From assembly GCA_963920575.1 (NCBI GenBank), contig OY986966.1, positions 702,130-766,129 on the forward strand: a stretch of 64,000 nt of DNA, read 5' to 3'. The DNA is from Narthecium ossifragum. Lineage: Eukaryota; Streptophyta; Magnoliopsida; Dioscoreales; Nartheciaceae. The position numbers and the translations under genes were made by a program. Under the pieces are notes generated by a model. It was not told where the DNA came from. It saw only the letters and a program-made list of their open reading frames with translations, and ran no database searches. Shown in pieces: positions 47,821 through 58,984 of the stretch (positions are counted from its first letter, which is position 1; each line of letters starts with the position of its first letter).

Positions 47821-48361
47821 GCGTTGGTCGGAGAGGTGGGCGGCGAGGTCGAGGGCGAGGGTGCCGCGGCAGCCGTGACCACTTCATCGCCATTGGCTGC
47901 ATGCAGAACGCCGGTGGTTGCATGGCGGATGGGTGACGTCACGGTCGAGTGCATCATTAAATGCGGTAGCGTGAGAGAATGGCAGAGGGTAAATTGGTCT
48001 CAAAAATATAATTTTGACCTGAATTGAAAGAAAAAACGAAAACGGACTTGATTTGTAAAATCGATAATCAAATGAATTTAATATGATAATAACTCTTCTG
48101 CATTAGATCTTGAGTTAATTTGTGGTTGCATGGGTATTTACCCGCACCACACCAGGATTATACGGCAGACCATGGCCACGTCATAAACGTAGGCAGAACT
48201 TGTGTTTTATACAATAACTAGTGGGCGACTCCTATGCTTTCTCAATATCTCTCTCTCCCCACTAATCCCCCGCCCCTCTATCCACCTTTAGATCACCCAA
48301 GATAATCTCAGCCCTATGATAGGATCCACCTTACCTGGTAAGGTTGATAGACTCAACTAAT

Positions 48362-49042
48362 TAGAAGAAAGGCCAAAAAGTAATTTAGTACCCTATAGTT
48401 TTTCAGTTTTGTAATTTAGTATCACATACTTTAAAAATTATAAAAAAATGCTCCAAGTTACATAATAGTTGCAGTTTAGTACCCATCATCCGACGCCGTT
48501 ACATATTTTAAGGCAAAAAAGTATTTTGGCACCTTATAGTTTAAAAATTTTGCATTTTAGTACCACATTGTTTAAAAATTACAAAAAAAATGCCTGAAGT
48601 TACAAAACTTGGAGCATTTTTAACATGGGTTTATACATGGAGCATTTTTAACTTGAGCATTTGTAGTTTAGTACCACGTTTTTAAACTGGTCATTTTGGA
48701 TCCAACGTACTTTTAAACAACGTGGTACTAAACTAAACTACAAATGCTCCAAGTTAAAAATGTTCCAGGTATAAACCCAGGTTAAAAATGCTCCAAGTTT
48801 TGTAACTTCAGGCATTTTTTTGTAATTTTTAAATAACGTGGTACTAAAATGCAAAATTTTTAAACTACAAGATGCCAAAGTATTTTTTGGCCTTAAAATA
48901 TGTAACGGCGTCGGATGATGAGTACTAAACTGCAACTATTATGTAACTTAGAGCATTTTTAAATAATTTTAAAAGCACGTGGTACTAAATTGCAAAATTG
49001 AAAAACTACATGATAGTAAACTGCTTTTTGACCTAGAAGAAA
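48362..49042. mobile_element. Foldback MULE-type element (663 bp) with 9-bp target-site duplication
   Basis: Element 48371-49033 is almost entirely an inverted repeat: each arm is about 320 bp, and the axis lies near 48695-48705. It starts GGCCAAAAAGTAATTTAGTA and ends with the near-complement of that sequence. TAGAAGAAA flanks it on both sides (48362-48370 and 49034-49042). There is no coding sequence. The 9-bp duplication points to Mutator-type mobilisation. A transcript would form a long hairpin. Confidence 0.88.
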
Positions 49043-49291
49043 AATGAAAAGAAAACATGAACATGCAGGACGTTTCGCTGCCAAAACATGAGGGAATCAA
49101 GAAACATTTAACTCAAATTTTCCACTACTTCGTTTAAAAATAAAAGTAAAAAAAAAAAAAACTAAACTACAGTGGTCCCCAAAAGGTCGGTTTCAAAATT
49201 GCACTCATAATAATAAAACGTGGGTAGGGTTTTTTGACACAAAACTATATCAAGACAAAACTAGAGAAGCTCCCCTCACAAAGGCCGCTGA

Positions 49292-50260
49292 TCATTTCCC
49301 AGCGATGAACTCCTTGACGTTCTCCAGCCAATTTATGTAGGATTTCTTGTTAGCGTCTCCCTTCCTAAACTTCGCGATCACATGCATGATGCCTCTTCGC
49401 AGCAAATATTCCTTGAAACTATTCTGCATGTTTGCGTCCAGATTCCTACAACAGCCCCATTTATATATCTTTTATAAACTCAAGCATTAATTATATAGAG
49501 AACAATACTGATCATGGACAAGTCTTTCAAAAAGCTTACTTGAAACCAGACCCTTCGCGGACATCAGGCGCATCAATCAAGTCATTCAAGTAATACAACT
49601 CATTGATGCGAAGCTCACCGAGGGAGGAGGCCGTGCAAAGAAATTCCAAACCAGTACTGTCACTAGTCTCTAGTCTAGTTATGGTTATGCTGAGATTGAT
49701 CTCGCCGTCATAACTACCATCGCCAAATCTGAAATCAGCGCCCATGTTCTTAAGCGGGGTTAAAACCTCGATCTCAATGGACTCGCCGCGATAATCGGTC
49801 ATCAGGGTTATGCACCCATCATCATATTCTTTGGCTTCATATTGGATCTGCTCCATAAAATAGCATCAAATCCATATACGTACATCTCTTATATATATGT
49901 GTGTCAGTGTGTGTGAAGAAAAAATAAAATAAAATAAATGAGATGCATGCTAACCTGGTCATTGTCGCCGCCGTTCTTGATCTTCGAGTCAATCAGCTCG
50001 ACGAGATCCTCGTCGGAGTGGATAACCTTTTCGGAAGGAGAAAAGAAGTGGCGCGCGAGAGAAGGGTAAGGGGCGGCGGGGATGTTTGCTCCACGGATTA
50101 AGAAGGAAGACGGTGATGCTGTGCTCGGCCTAATCAGGGAATGGAGGGCGGGGGAGAAGTGATGGTGGAGGCTGCGATGGGCTCCGCGGAGGCTTGCGGA
50201 GGAAGCCATGACGGTGGAAGCGGCGGTGCGGAGGAGGCGGGTATACGTAGAGAGGGTCAT
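49292..50260 (-). CDS. MAM33/p32-type mitochondrial matrix glycoprotein, copy 2
   Basis: Three exons joined in frame: 49955-50260, 49541-49847 and 49292-49445. The N-terminus MTLSTYTRLLRTAASTVMAS is Arg/Ser/Thr-rich, a mitochondrial targeting peptide. The mature part includes HSDEDLVELIDSKIKNGGDN, YDDGCITLMTDYRGESIEIE and ITITRLETSDSTGLEFLCT. The C-terminal exon has NLDANMQNSFKEYLLRRGI and SYINWLENVKEFIAGK. This is the usual arrangement of plant MAM33 (p32/gC1qR homologue), an acidic matrix protein linked to respiratory and ribosome functions. All parts are present and the frame is open, so it is probably functional. Confidence 0.9.
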
Positions 50261-50439
50261 CGTGTCGTTCTGGCCTTCAATTCAATTAGTGGGCTCTCTG
50301 GAGTTTTTTCGAGAAGGGTTGCTCTATATATATTCTAAATTCTTTTCCTCTTCGTCAAGTTATAATCCGACGGTTGATATATTGCGCTGTATGATGACGG
50401 GTCGAGCTCCAAAAGGGTCCCTAATGTCCGGCCCCGACA

Positions 50440-51003
50440 CTGATCCAGCTTCTGAGTTTGGATTGAGCTCAAAATGTCTCTTGAGCCTGGCCCAGACACT
50501 ACTAGCTAACACAGGCTATTAATCTACATCTGAAGTATCTATTTATTCCATGTGTTTTACAGGCAAGTATTAAGGCAGGCTATCATATATCTAGTATGAG
50601 AATCCAATTCAGAATTTGTACACTAATGCCGACTAATTAGATTCTCACGGGCGAAAAAAAGCAATTTCACACTTACTCTTGGGAAAACAGGGCTACTATA
50701 GTATAGTTGATTTCACATTTTATATGAAAAGCCTTGTAACTACAAGAAGAAAAGAACCCGAAATAAACTTTAAATGACAGTTTTCCTATGACTATAATTT
50801 TGGGTTTTGTGTGCTACAATAACTTGAGTTGCTTATTCGGGTTCATGGAAGACCATATCGATCTCCTCCTCACGGACATACCAATTCAATCCTTTTTGAA
50901 AAATTTGATAAGAATGTATCAAAATGGTTACAATATAACTTTTCGAATAGTAAACAAAAAATCAAGAAGAAAAATAAATACTACTCTTAAAGATAAATAA
51001 TTC
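50440..51003. repeat. Segmental duplication unit 2, upstream flank of MAM33 copy 2
   Basis: Similar to 44230-45010 in the same orientation relative to the MAM33 gene (see that entry). It lacks the inverted repeat and LINE fragment that enlarge unit 1. Similarity fades at about 51000, directly against the broken end of the lipase gene. Confidence 0.8.
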
Positions 51004-51017
51004 AAATTATTTCAGCC

Positions 51018-52348
51018 TCAAATTTGGAAGCTCTTCTCGTCTTGAAGGCCAAGAGCCTTGAGGAAACCCAGATGGATGTTGCCGGTTTTTCCCGTGAAGA
51101 GCCAGGAGAGGTCGATGTCGGTCGACCAGTCCATGGCGTTGAATGGCTCGGTGCCGCGGAAGGCCAGCACGATGGTGTTGGCGTCCTCAGCCTTATCTGT
51201 GAAGATGAAAGCTTGTGTGGATGACAAAAACATGCTAGTCGATCCAGTGGAATTAATTAATACTTACTTACTAGATTGCAATTTCTTTTCTCTCTTTCTG
51301 ATTTATTAGATCATGTTGGTGGTTTATGAATGTACTTACTGTTCCAGCAATTATAGAACCCGACGAAGTTCATCTGCATTCAATAAATTAAAAAATAGAC
51401 TGATTAAGTTAGCCCATACACCTTCATCTATAACAATTGATGAAAACGTAAGATTTAGCTCTCGTAATAGGCATGCAGCTTGCCTGGTATGGTGATCAGT
51501 ACATACCTTCCAATGGTTGGTGATGGTGTCCTGGACGTAAGCGGCATTCTCATAGGAGATCTTTGCAGCCATCAGGAGTTCAACGAGATCAGCGTCTCCA
51601 ATTCTCATCTCGGGATCCATCAGTGAGGAAGAGTTCATCGTCGATCCGTTCTTGTAGAAATCGAGCCGGCCATCGATAAGTCCGACGAACGATCTGTAAT
51701 CTGCTGTATCTCGCCTGGGGATCAACACAGACGCTGCACATACGAAAAAAAAAAAAAAAACTATTAAAAGAAGAAGAAGAAGCAAACAAACTAATAAACC
51801 AATATAAATTTTGATGGTTATATATATGCATGTGTGAAGAAGAACTTCAACTCCAAAAAATCCCCAAAACCAAGATTATATATTGGCATCGTAAATCTTC
51901 ATTATTATATAGCAGAAGAAGAAGAAATTGTAATGGTGATCACCTGTGATGATGTGCCATAACAAGCCTAGAATGCCACCATTAAGGGCTAAAAAGTTCA
52001 CTAGGAACTCAATAATAGATCCAATCCATGCCATTGGCGTCTCGATAGTCTCCAAGGTCTTCTGGGTGAGCAGGGTCAAGCCAATGACACATGGGTAGAC
52101 GTTATCTCCCGCAGCCAGGTCAGGGATGCTGTGCTCTCTACAACCCTAATGATGGCCCCTCTTCTCCTCAGGATCAAAAGGACTAGTATATCAATCACTC
52201 TTGCTTTCTTGTGTCTAAAGATGCATGGTGAACCCATCAGTATCAGCAATAGGAATATCTGAACCCATAAGAGAGAGAGAGGAGGGAGAGGTGCAACCTT
52301 GCAAGCCAGGGACGATGATAGAGAGCAAGGGCACGTCCGTACATGCAT
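51018..52348 (-). pseudogene. Truncated, frame-disrupted triacylglycerol lipase (OBL1-like)
   Basis: Several exons encode the N-terminal half of an oil-body-lipase-type class-3 lipase. These are a hydrophobic N-terminal part with RVIDILVLLILRRRG and, in another frame, TPMAWIGSIIEFLVNFLALN (about 51940-52330). Then come VLIPRRDTADYRSFVGLIDG (about 51510-51735), a small exon MNFVGFYNCWN (about 51342-51374), and [20 protein letters not shown] with [18 protein letters not shown] (about 51030-51200). The catalytic GHSLGG serine motif and the whole C-terminal half are missing; a stop follows KSFQI at 51018. The N-terminal part needs a frame change near 52100-52150. Lipase activity is not expected. 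Confidence 0.8.
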
Positions 52349-53128
52349 TTATATAGGCGATGGAGGTTTTAGCATATCTACCGAATTTAAATATCTAAAT
52401 TAGGTAATTTAGAGCTCTAATCGAGGTTAGTTGTCAATATGACGTCCCACTTACCTTATTGTAACTTATATGCTACTAGTACTCACATGTGTCCATGGCA
52501 TAGTTTTTAGTTATTGTTAATATAAAATTTTAACAAACTCCATGTAGTTTGTCTGGTTAGACGGAACTTAGTTTGATATGAATTAATGAGGTTTATATAA
52601 AGCAAACTTAGAGAATATATATAAAGAAACTTAGGAGATATGAATTAATGCAGGTTAACCGTTATTGCTCCTTATAGGGTTGATAGTTGACCTTCAATCA
52701 AATAAATTCTCCATATTTTTTTTTGTTCCACGGGTAATTCTTTGTTCCACGGGTAACGAGATTTCGGATACATATATCACGCTTTATCTGATCAGATCGG
52801 CTCGCCCATGTTTGATTAAACTCGATCAACACCGTCCATCCTTACGATCTCTAACATCGCGTTGGTTTTTTTATTTTTTTTTTGTTGGCGTTCTTCACCT
52901 TTCGAGTACTATTCGGAGTTGCTATTGGGCTGGCCAGCCAAGCTGTAGGTTTTCTGGCATGGGCTATCTCACGTCAGGCCCATAGTTCGGAGACTCCTGA
53001 GTTGATAATTGATATAGCTCTCTTTTATTTTAATTTAAGAATCCTATAAATAACAAAAAGACCACAAAAGGGTGAAGAATGAAAACATCAAACAACGTTA
53101 AAATTCAAACACCATAAAGCATAAAGCA
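52349..53128. other. Intergenic spacer before the large MULE
   Basis: AT-rich DNA holding the former lipase promoter side. No gene or complete repeat was recognised. The end, with TTCAAACACCATAAAGC, resembles the 3' flank of MAM33 copy 3 now found beyond 61121. That fits one region split by the MULE insertion. Confidence 0.45.
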
Positions 53129-54026
53129 TATCCATAAGAATTTTGCTACATACAAGGGTCTTGCAAGGGTCGCGACACGTGGCCCAATCAGAGCGCGCCA
53201 CGTGTCTGGCCTTTCTCAAACCAAGATATTAAGCAGACGGAGGAGAGAGATTTTTGAGCGCGTTTTAATTTTCCCCCGCTCTCTCTCTCCCTCCCTCCCC
53301 AGATCCCGATCTCTCGCTCCTTGAGCTCCGACGGCGGCGCCGGCTCCGGCTCCTCCTCCGCGCTCCTCCTCCTCCGGCATCCGCGTAAGAAGTAACCAGG
53401 TATGTTTCAAAATCCCAAACCCCCGACCGCTCGTCCCTCTCTCTCCCCGGCGCGGCGATCTCTCCCTCTCCTTCCCTCCCCCCACCGCCCCCCTCCTCGT
53501 CCTCTCGTCACTCTCTCCCCCCGGCGCCGGCGTCAGCAGCCCCCAAACTAAGGCCAGAGGCCACGGTCCCCACCCTCTCTCTCTCTCTCCGGAGCTCCCC
53601 CCACCGCCCCCAAGAGCACATCCCCATCTATATTTATTTGATTAGCCTGTTTTCAAAAACACAAACTTATACCAACCCTAATGAGTAACATACGAAAGGA
53701 TGTGGTCATCTCTAGCCTAATTCTACAAGCTCACTGTCATTGGATACATCGCATTTATTAGTTTAAGATTCTATCTTTTTGTAAAATCAGTATGATGCTT
53801 GAAACGGATATAAAATTTAAACATACATTAACAAGTGAGAACCTTGAATAATGACACTTCTACCTTGAATAATCAGGATCTATGTCCGAATTATCTTTCA
53901 TCTCTGTACTTATAAGTTTGTTCTGCCTATGCTGTGGTTCGTGCATTTACTCCTGAAATTTTTAATAAACTTTGAGTAAAAACCTTTGCTTATATGATTC
54001 TATCGTCTCTGTTTATTTGTCATAGA

Positions 54027-55932
54027 ATGGCATCAAGTGGTTCTTCCACATCATGCAACTCTTGTTCCTTGGATAGACAAGCAAGAAACATTGCTATATG
54101 TCTGGAAAAAATTGCCTTACTCTGTTCCTTGGATAGACAAGCAAGAAACATTTCTGTTTTTTTTTTGTTAGCAGTGACCTTCGTCTCAATACACCCAAAG
54201 GTGAGTTAACTGCTACATCCTCCTGCTAATCTGCTTTGTCAGTTTATAAGTTTGATCTTTCTTCGCATTTGTCTTCGTAAAACTTAGTAATTTTTCTTTA
54301 GAATAGGTAAAAGCAGGACATTTGGCCCCAGGACTGATGGGAATGTACATTGTTTTCCTCTGCTGGAGAATACTTAGTTCTTTTTCTTTAGAATAGGTAA
54401 AAGCAGGACATTTGCCTTTCTCAGTTATCACTCTGTTCTTTTTCTTTTGGGTGCTACTACTGCAAGAAAAGCTAGTGAGAATACTTAGTTCTTGTTTTAG
54501 TTTTCATCCTTCAGTTCTTATTGTCATCAAATTTTCTTGACCGTTTCAGTGAACCCCATACAGAAATGTGCGTCAGGAAAGCAGAAGCTGCAACAAGTGC
54601 GGACTGGCTTACTATCGTGGTATTACTTCTCCTCATGTTATTTATCATGAGCAGGAACCTGCATAATTCAATGCAACTCATAGAACAGAATTTGAACTTC
54701 CAATGCCAGCCATTAGCTATTCAGGACAAATAATTGACCCTTTTCTTGCAATACAACTCTAGTAGGATTTGCGATGAGAGAACAATCTCTTGTTTTTTCG
54801 GTATTGTGGTGGTGGAATAATACAATGCGACTTCAAGGTTTCCAAAGAACTATGGAAAATCTTAATGTAGTTAATTTAATATGTCAAGGAAAAAGTTAAA
54901 AAAATCAAGTTGATTTTGTTCCTAATGTTTGAAAGGGCTTGCCATCTTTCTTCTACATATTGTGTCACATCATGGTATCCTTGTTTTTTCAGATCTTTCT
55001 GTCATGCATGTTGATTTCTTATCGATATTCTTAATTTTAGGCTTTTACATGTGCTATCTAGCACCAATTGCTAGATAATGTATCTAGGGTTCCATGACGC
55101 ATGTTTGATCCAAGAAGACGATAATGTATCTAGATTAGTTTCTGGAGAAAAGTGTCTTACCTTTAAGCATTCTTCTCTTCACTTGTTTCCTAATAACGTT
55201 GCGTGTTCGTTGTTAGTTGTTCCTTGCATGTTCGTTGTTAGTTGTTCCTGTGTAATTGTACTCATTAGTCATTAGCATCATGAAATTAGTCTTCAGTAGA
55301 GGAATACGATTCACCATTCATCATCCATACCAATGTTGCTTTTTTGCAGGAGGGAGAACCTCAAGAGATGCTGGACCTACTACTGGTGGTAAAAACAAAG
55401 GTTTGTTCTAAAACCCCAAATATTTCTAGCAGATTGTAAGATCTTGGCGATGACAATCATATCTCAAGTTTCTATTTCAGCAGGAAGAATGTATGTCCTC
55501 CTCCTAGTGTTAGTGTTTACTTAGATTTTGGATATAGCTACATACTCTCTTGCTGAGAACTCCTCACATGGATATGTCAGTAATCAAGGTGAAACTGCTC
55601 TTTCTTTTTTTTTGTTGCAGAACGATGTTAACTTGGTATTAAAGAAACCAATCAACTCCAATCCTCGAGAATCTGTCCCTTATAAGGAGGTAGGCTCTCA
55701 AAAACTTGCAAATACCTCCTGGTATATTCTAGAACTCAGATCCCATTCGTATCATTTGATCTGCTTAACAAGCAGTTTCAGCATTATCCGTCTCTCAGAA
55801 TAGTTCGTGTTACTTCCGCAGGCTCGAAAATTGCTGGCCCAGGCAAATAGGAGTTTCAAATCCTTCAAGAAAAATCCCGAAGCATTTGAGGTAGAGCTTG
55901 CAGCTTGGCATAAGAAGTACTTCAACTCTTGA
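54027..55932 (+). CDS. Predicted plus-strand gene inside the MULE, unrecognised
   Basis: Four exons with good GT-AG borders, all in phase 0, can be joined: 54027-54200, 55350-55400, 55621-55689 and 55822-55932. They give about 134 residues. The protein starts MASSGSSTSCNSCSLDRQAR and has NDVNLVLKKPINSNPRES; the last exon encodes RKLLAQANRSFKSFKKNPEA and AAWHKKYFNS. Exon 1 contains a short internal duplication of CSLDRQARNI. The gene lies just inside the left inverted repeat and faces the transposase gene, the position taken by mudrB in MuDR. I do not recognise the family; captured host exons are equally possible. Further codons at about 56290-56580 (AYPGNVAERTVTLMDPSLHV) may be another captured piece. 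Confidence 0.4.
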
Positions 55933-57119
55933 ACAGAAAGAAAATGGTGAACATCTGGGAGCTTCTAATGATGCTAATGAAGCAGATTGTAGCTCAAGTT
56001 CCAGTATTTGCTAGAATCGTGAAAGGAACAGGAATAATGTTGCTAGGCTCTCAAAAACTGAGCTTTTACTTAAAATAAGAAATTCTCATATGAGATACGT
56101 ACAAATAGTTGAGGCATCAAGTGGACATTATAATACAAGAATGCTTCTTATAAATTTTTGGGATTTTGTTCGTCGATATTTATTTTTCTCTCTTGGATTG
56201 TGTTGCTGTATCAAAGCCCATCAGTGATCCAAATGGATGATGGGTGCAGTCATTCCTGAGGAAAGAGCATGTTATTTGATGAAGGCCTGATGCCATGAGG
56301 GGCTTTCACACACCAAGGGTTGCTAAATCTGTCAAACTGAAGCGGGGAACTATGATTGGAAAACTAGAATTAAGTGTTCACCCTCACTTAATTCATTCAT
56401 TAAAAAAGCTGCTGCCAAAAGGAATGGGCACAAGGATCTCATTGGTAAGGCTTACCCAGGCAATGTGGCGGAAAGAACTGTTACTTTGATGGATCCATCT
56501 CTGCATGTTTTCCTTTGCACAGTGCCAAGCAAACCTAAACCCAGGAAGGGAGGCTCAAATAAACAGGTAGCATCAACTATATAGCTGTTACAACTTGACT
56601 CAATCAATCATTGGACAAAATTTTGTGAGAGAAGAAACGTAACTTACCTATCCTCTAAAAATGGAACTCACTCTCTGTATGGGCAACATGAGTTTCATTG
56701 ACATAATTGTTTTTGAAAGCAGTCATAAGTGACTGTACAATGTGAGCAAACGAGTCCTGTGATTCGATGACTCAGTGCACATGCAACAATAAATACAGTC
56801 ATGAAATTTTATCTGAGCACACAGGAGTAGAACTCAATGTGTCTATTTTTACATGGGTATAGAACTTTGCAGGAGAATAATCTTTTCATCCTCTCCTCTT
56901 TGTCGCCTTTGAATCTGACACTAGTGGTTTGGCACAGACCCGAGGCTTAGTCACAAAGAGACCATGTCGAAGAACCGAAACACCGGCCACTACATTTGAA
57001 TTCCAAATCCAGCTTCAGGTTTCAAATCCTGAGCCTGCAAAAATAAAGGAGACCATAAGTGATTTGCAAGAGTTATCAGTTTTATGATATGAATGCTGTG
57101 GAGTCCCTGACCTAAAAAA

Positions 57120-57520
57120 AAAACCTGTATTCGATGGGTGTAAGAGGAGCTCCAGGTACATAAGCATCTTTTTGCATCTTATTTCTCATTGGATCCTGAG
57201 TCAAGGATCCCCTCTTAACTAAGCCTTCAAGATTTTCTGAAACAGACATATTTCCAAAGAACAAAGAAACAGGTTGAGGCAGAACACAAACAGATAACTA
57301 ATACAACTTGAAGAAATCATCAAGAAACTGAATGGAATGAATCCAATGACAAGTTCAAAGGCATTTGACATGGGACTGGTAAGGGCAATGCTTATCCTAA
57401 AAAGAGGTGAATGGCTTTAGCAATACCAGAACCCATTAAGCCACCACCAATAACAGCAACCTTTTTAATCTTTCTTGGTTTGAGTCCAACATCAGTTACA
57501 TTAGGTACCTGTCAAAAATA
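57120..57520 (-). pseudogene. Captured fragment of a peroxisomal beta-oxidation multifunctional protein (MFP2/AIM1)
   Basis: A minus-strand exon at about 57424-57510 reads VPNVTDVGLKPRKIKKVAVI and GGGLMGSGIAKA. This is the linker and Rossmann NAD-binding start of the 3-hydroxyacyl-CoA dehydrogenase domain of plant MFP. A second exon near 57130-57240 reads ENLEGLVKRGSLTQD, compatible with a later helix of that domain. It then continues as YVPGAPLTPIEYR, which I cannot place. The enoyl-CoA hydratase part and the rest of the dehydrogenase are absent. The fragment lies on the same strand as the transposase and its acceptor is in phase with the donor of the exon at 58107-58262. Confidence 0.7.
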
Positions 57521-58104
57521 TTTAAAAACATGATAGAAGGGTAAGATAAGTGAAAAATAAACAAAACATGCAGCCCGAGGATTTGTCGCCACATATATCT
57601 GCAAAGGAAGAGAAAGAAGACAAGGGTCACAATAGTCATTAATCAAACATGCAATTTAAACACAAAAGACTTCAGTCACTGTTTCATCAAATATAGGAGT
57701 GATTCCTCCACCAATATATGATTCCAATTACCAGTATCGTGCTAATACTCTTTACTTTGTCAAAGATAAAAGGCTCATACAGAAGTAATTTCTTTTCGAT
57801 AGGACTTCTTTACCTCCCATTCAATACCAGCACTCAACTTAGAATCCTAAGATTTTCTTGAACTGGATGTATGAGGTCATTTACTGCTTGTGATGCCATT
57901 TAATGTAAAAGCACATTGAATACAGTAAACATATCGCTATGTCACAGAAAAAATAATAATGCAATTCAAACAACACAAAGAGATGCCAAACAGGATTTGA
58001 GATCTTTATAAGTGGTCAAAAAGCTTATTATACATCTCAACTAAAACTTGCCTGCAGTAGTTTGAAAGAGGAAACACAGAAGAAAGCAAGAAAACAAAAA
58101 AGAA

Positions 58105-58480
58105 AAGAAAGGAGTACCTTGGAAGAATCACCTGATACATGAGGTTGGGATGTTTTGTTCCTGTCTGAATCAGGATTCAATGCCAAATCAAGGTCAGCTC
58201 CAATGGATCTACTATCATCGACAAAGGCCATGTCAACCGTCGAAGTCAGGTTGGGGACTAAACTAAGCTGCCACATTTAAGCAAAAAAAATATATCATTT
58301 AACCTTTAAGAAAGAAATCTAGATTGGCATGCGAATGACAATGAACAGGTTATTAGAACTTACCCTTGGGACAGAGAGGTTTGGGAAACTTTATCCCAAC
58401 AAAGACCCCAAAAAAGACTCCCAATATTGTAGTAACAATAAGTCTGGCACTTTCATTGGACTTTTTCACAGATGCACTGG
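58105..58480 (-). pseudogene. Captured exons with a membrane anchor (possibly DUF707-like)
   Basis: The minus strand encodes ESARLIVTTILGVFFGVFVG followed by IKFPKPLCPKG (about 58365-58475). A second exon then gives LSLVPNLTSTVDMAFVDDSR and SIGADLDLALNPDSDRNK, ending DSSK before a GT donor at about 58106. The single hydrophobic anchor near the N-terminus followed by a Pro/Ser segment resembles the start of plant DUF707 proteins, but the match is from memory and weak. The donor joins in phase to the MFP fragment. Confidence 0.4.
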
Positions 58481-58984
58481 AGGAGGAAAAAAAAGAAGCT
58501 AAGTCTACCCCAGTCACAATTATCATTTATAACGTTCTCTGTAAGATGAAAATAGGCTAAAAAAAGGTGGAAATGAGAAAAGAAGTAAACACTTTGAGAA
58601 AAGAAAGCTCTGAACATGCGAGAAAGGGTACACATCATCACACCGTCTCAACGGAAAGCAAACAGCCAGCATTGCTCAAGCAATCAGATATTGATGATAA
58701 AGCTGCAGCATTCTTTGATAACAACCACCTTTGCTAGATTATCTGCTGCAGATGATCTGTATAATTTTATATTCGACAGTGATAACTTCTCTGACAAAAC
58801 ATGTTGGAAAGAATAAAACAATAGCAAAAGAATATTATGTTTAAAAATCATAATCCACATCCTGTAAGTGGTCTCAATCAAAAAGCAACAGACACCTCCA
58901 TAAAATCATATTAATGACGTACACATCAAAGAAATATGCAGCAGTCTAAGAAATATACAAAGAAATTGAACTTACTCGAGTTGA

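Larger units (their letters stand above)
45719..48104. mobile_element. Pack-MULE (Mutator-like, non-autonomous) with perfect 9-bp target-site duplication
   Basis: The element spans 45728-48095 (2368 bp) and is flanked on both sides by TTCTGCATT (45719-45727 and 48096-48104). Its inverted ends are about 190-205 bp, starting GAGTTATTATCATATTAAAT and running to about GGCGTTCTGCA. They are nearly identical apart from a small insertion (CGGTAATGATGCA) in the left arm. No transposase is present. The interior is GC-rich, unlike its surroundings, and carries fragments of unrelated host genes plus a minisatellite. 9-bp duplication, long inverted repeats and captured genes together define a Pack-MULE. 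Confidence 0.93.
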
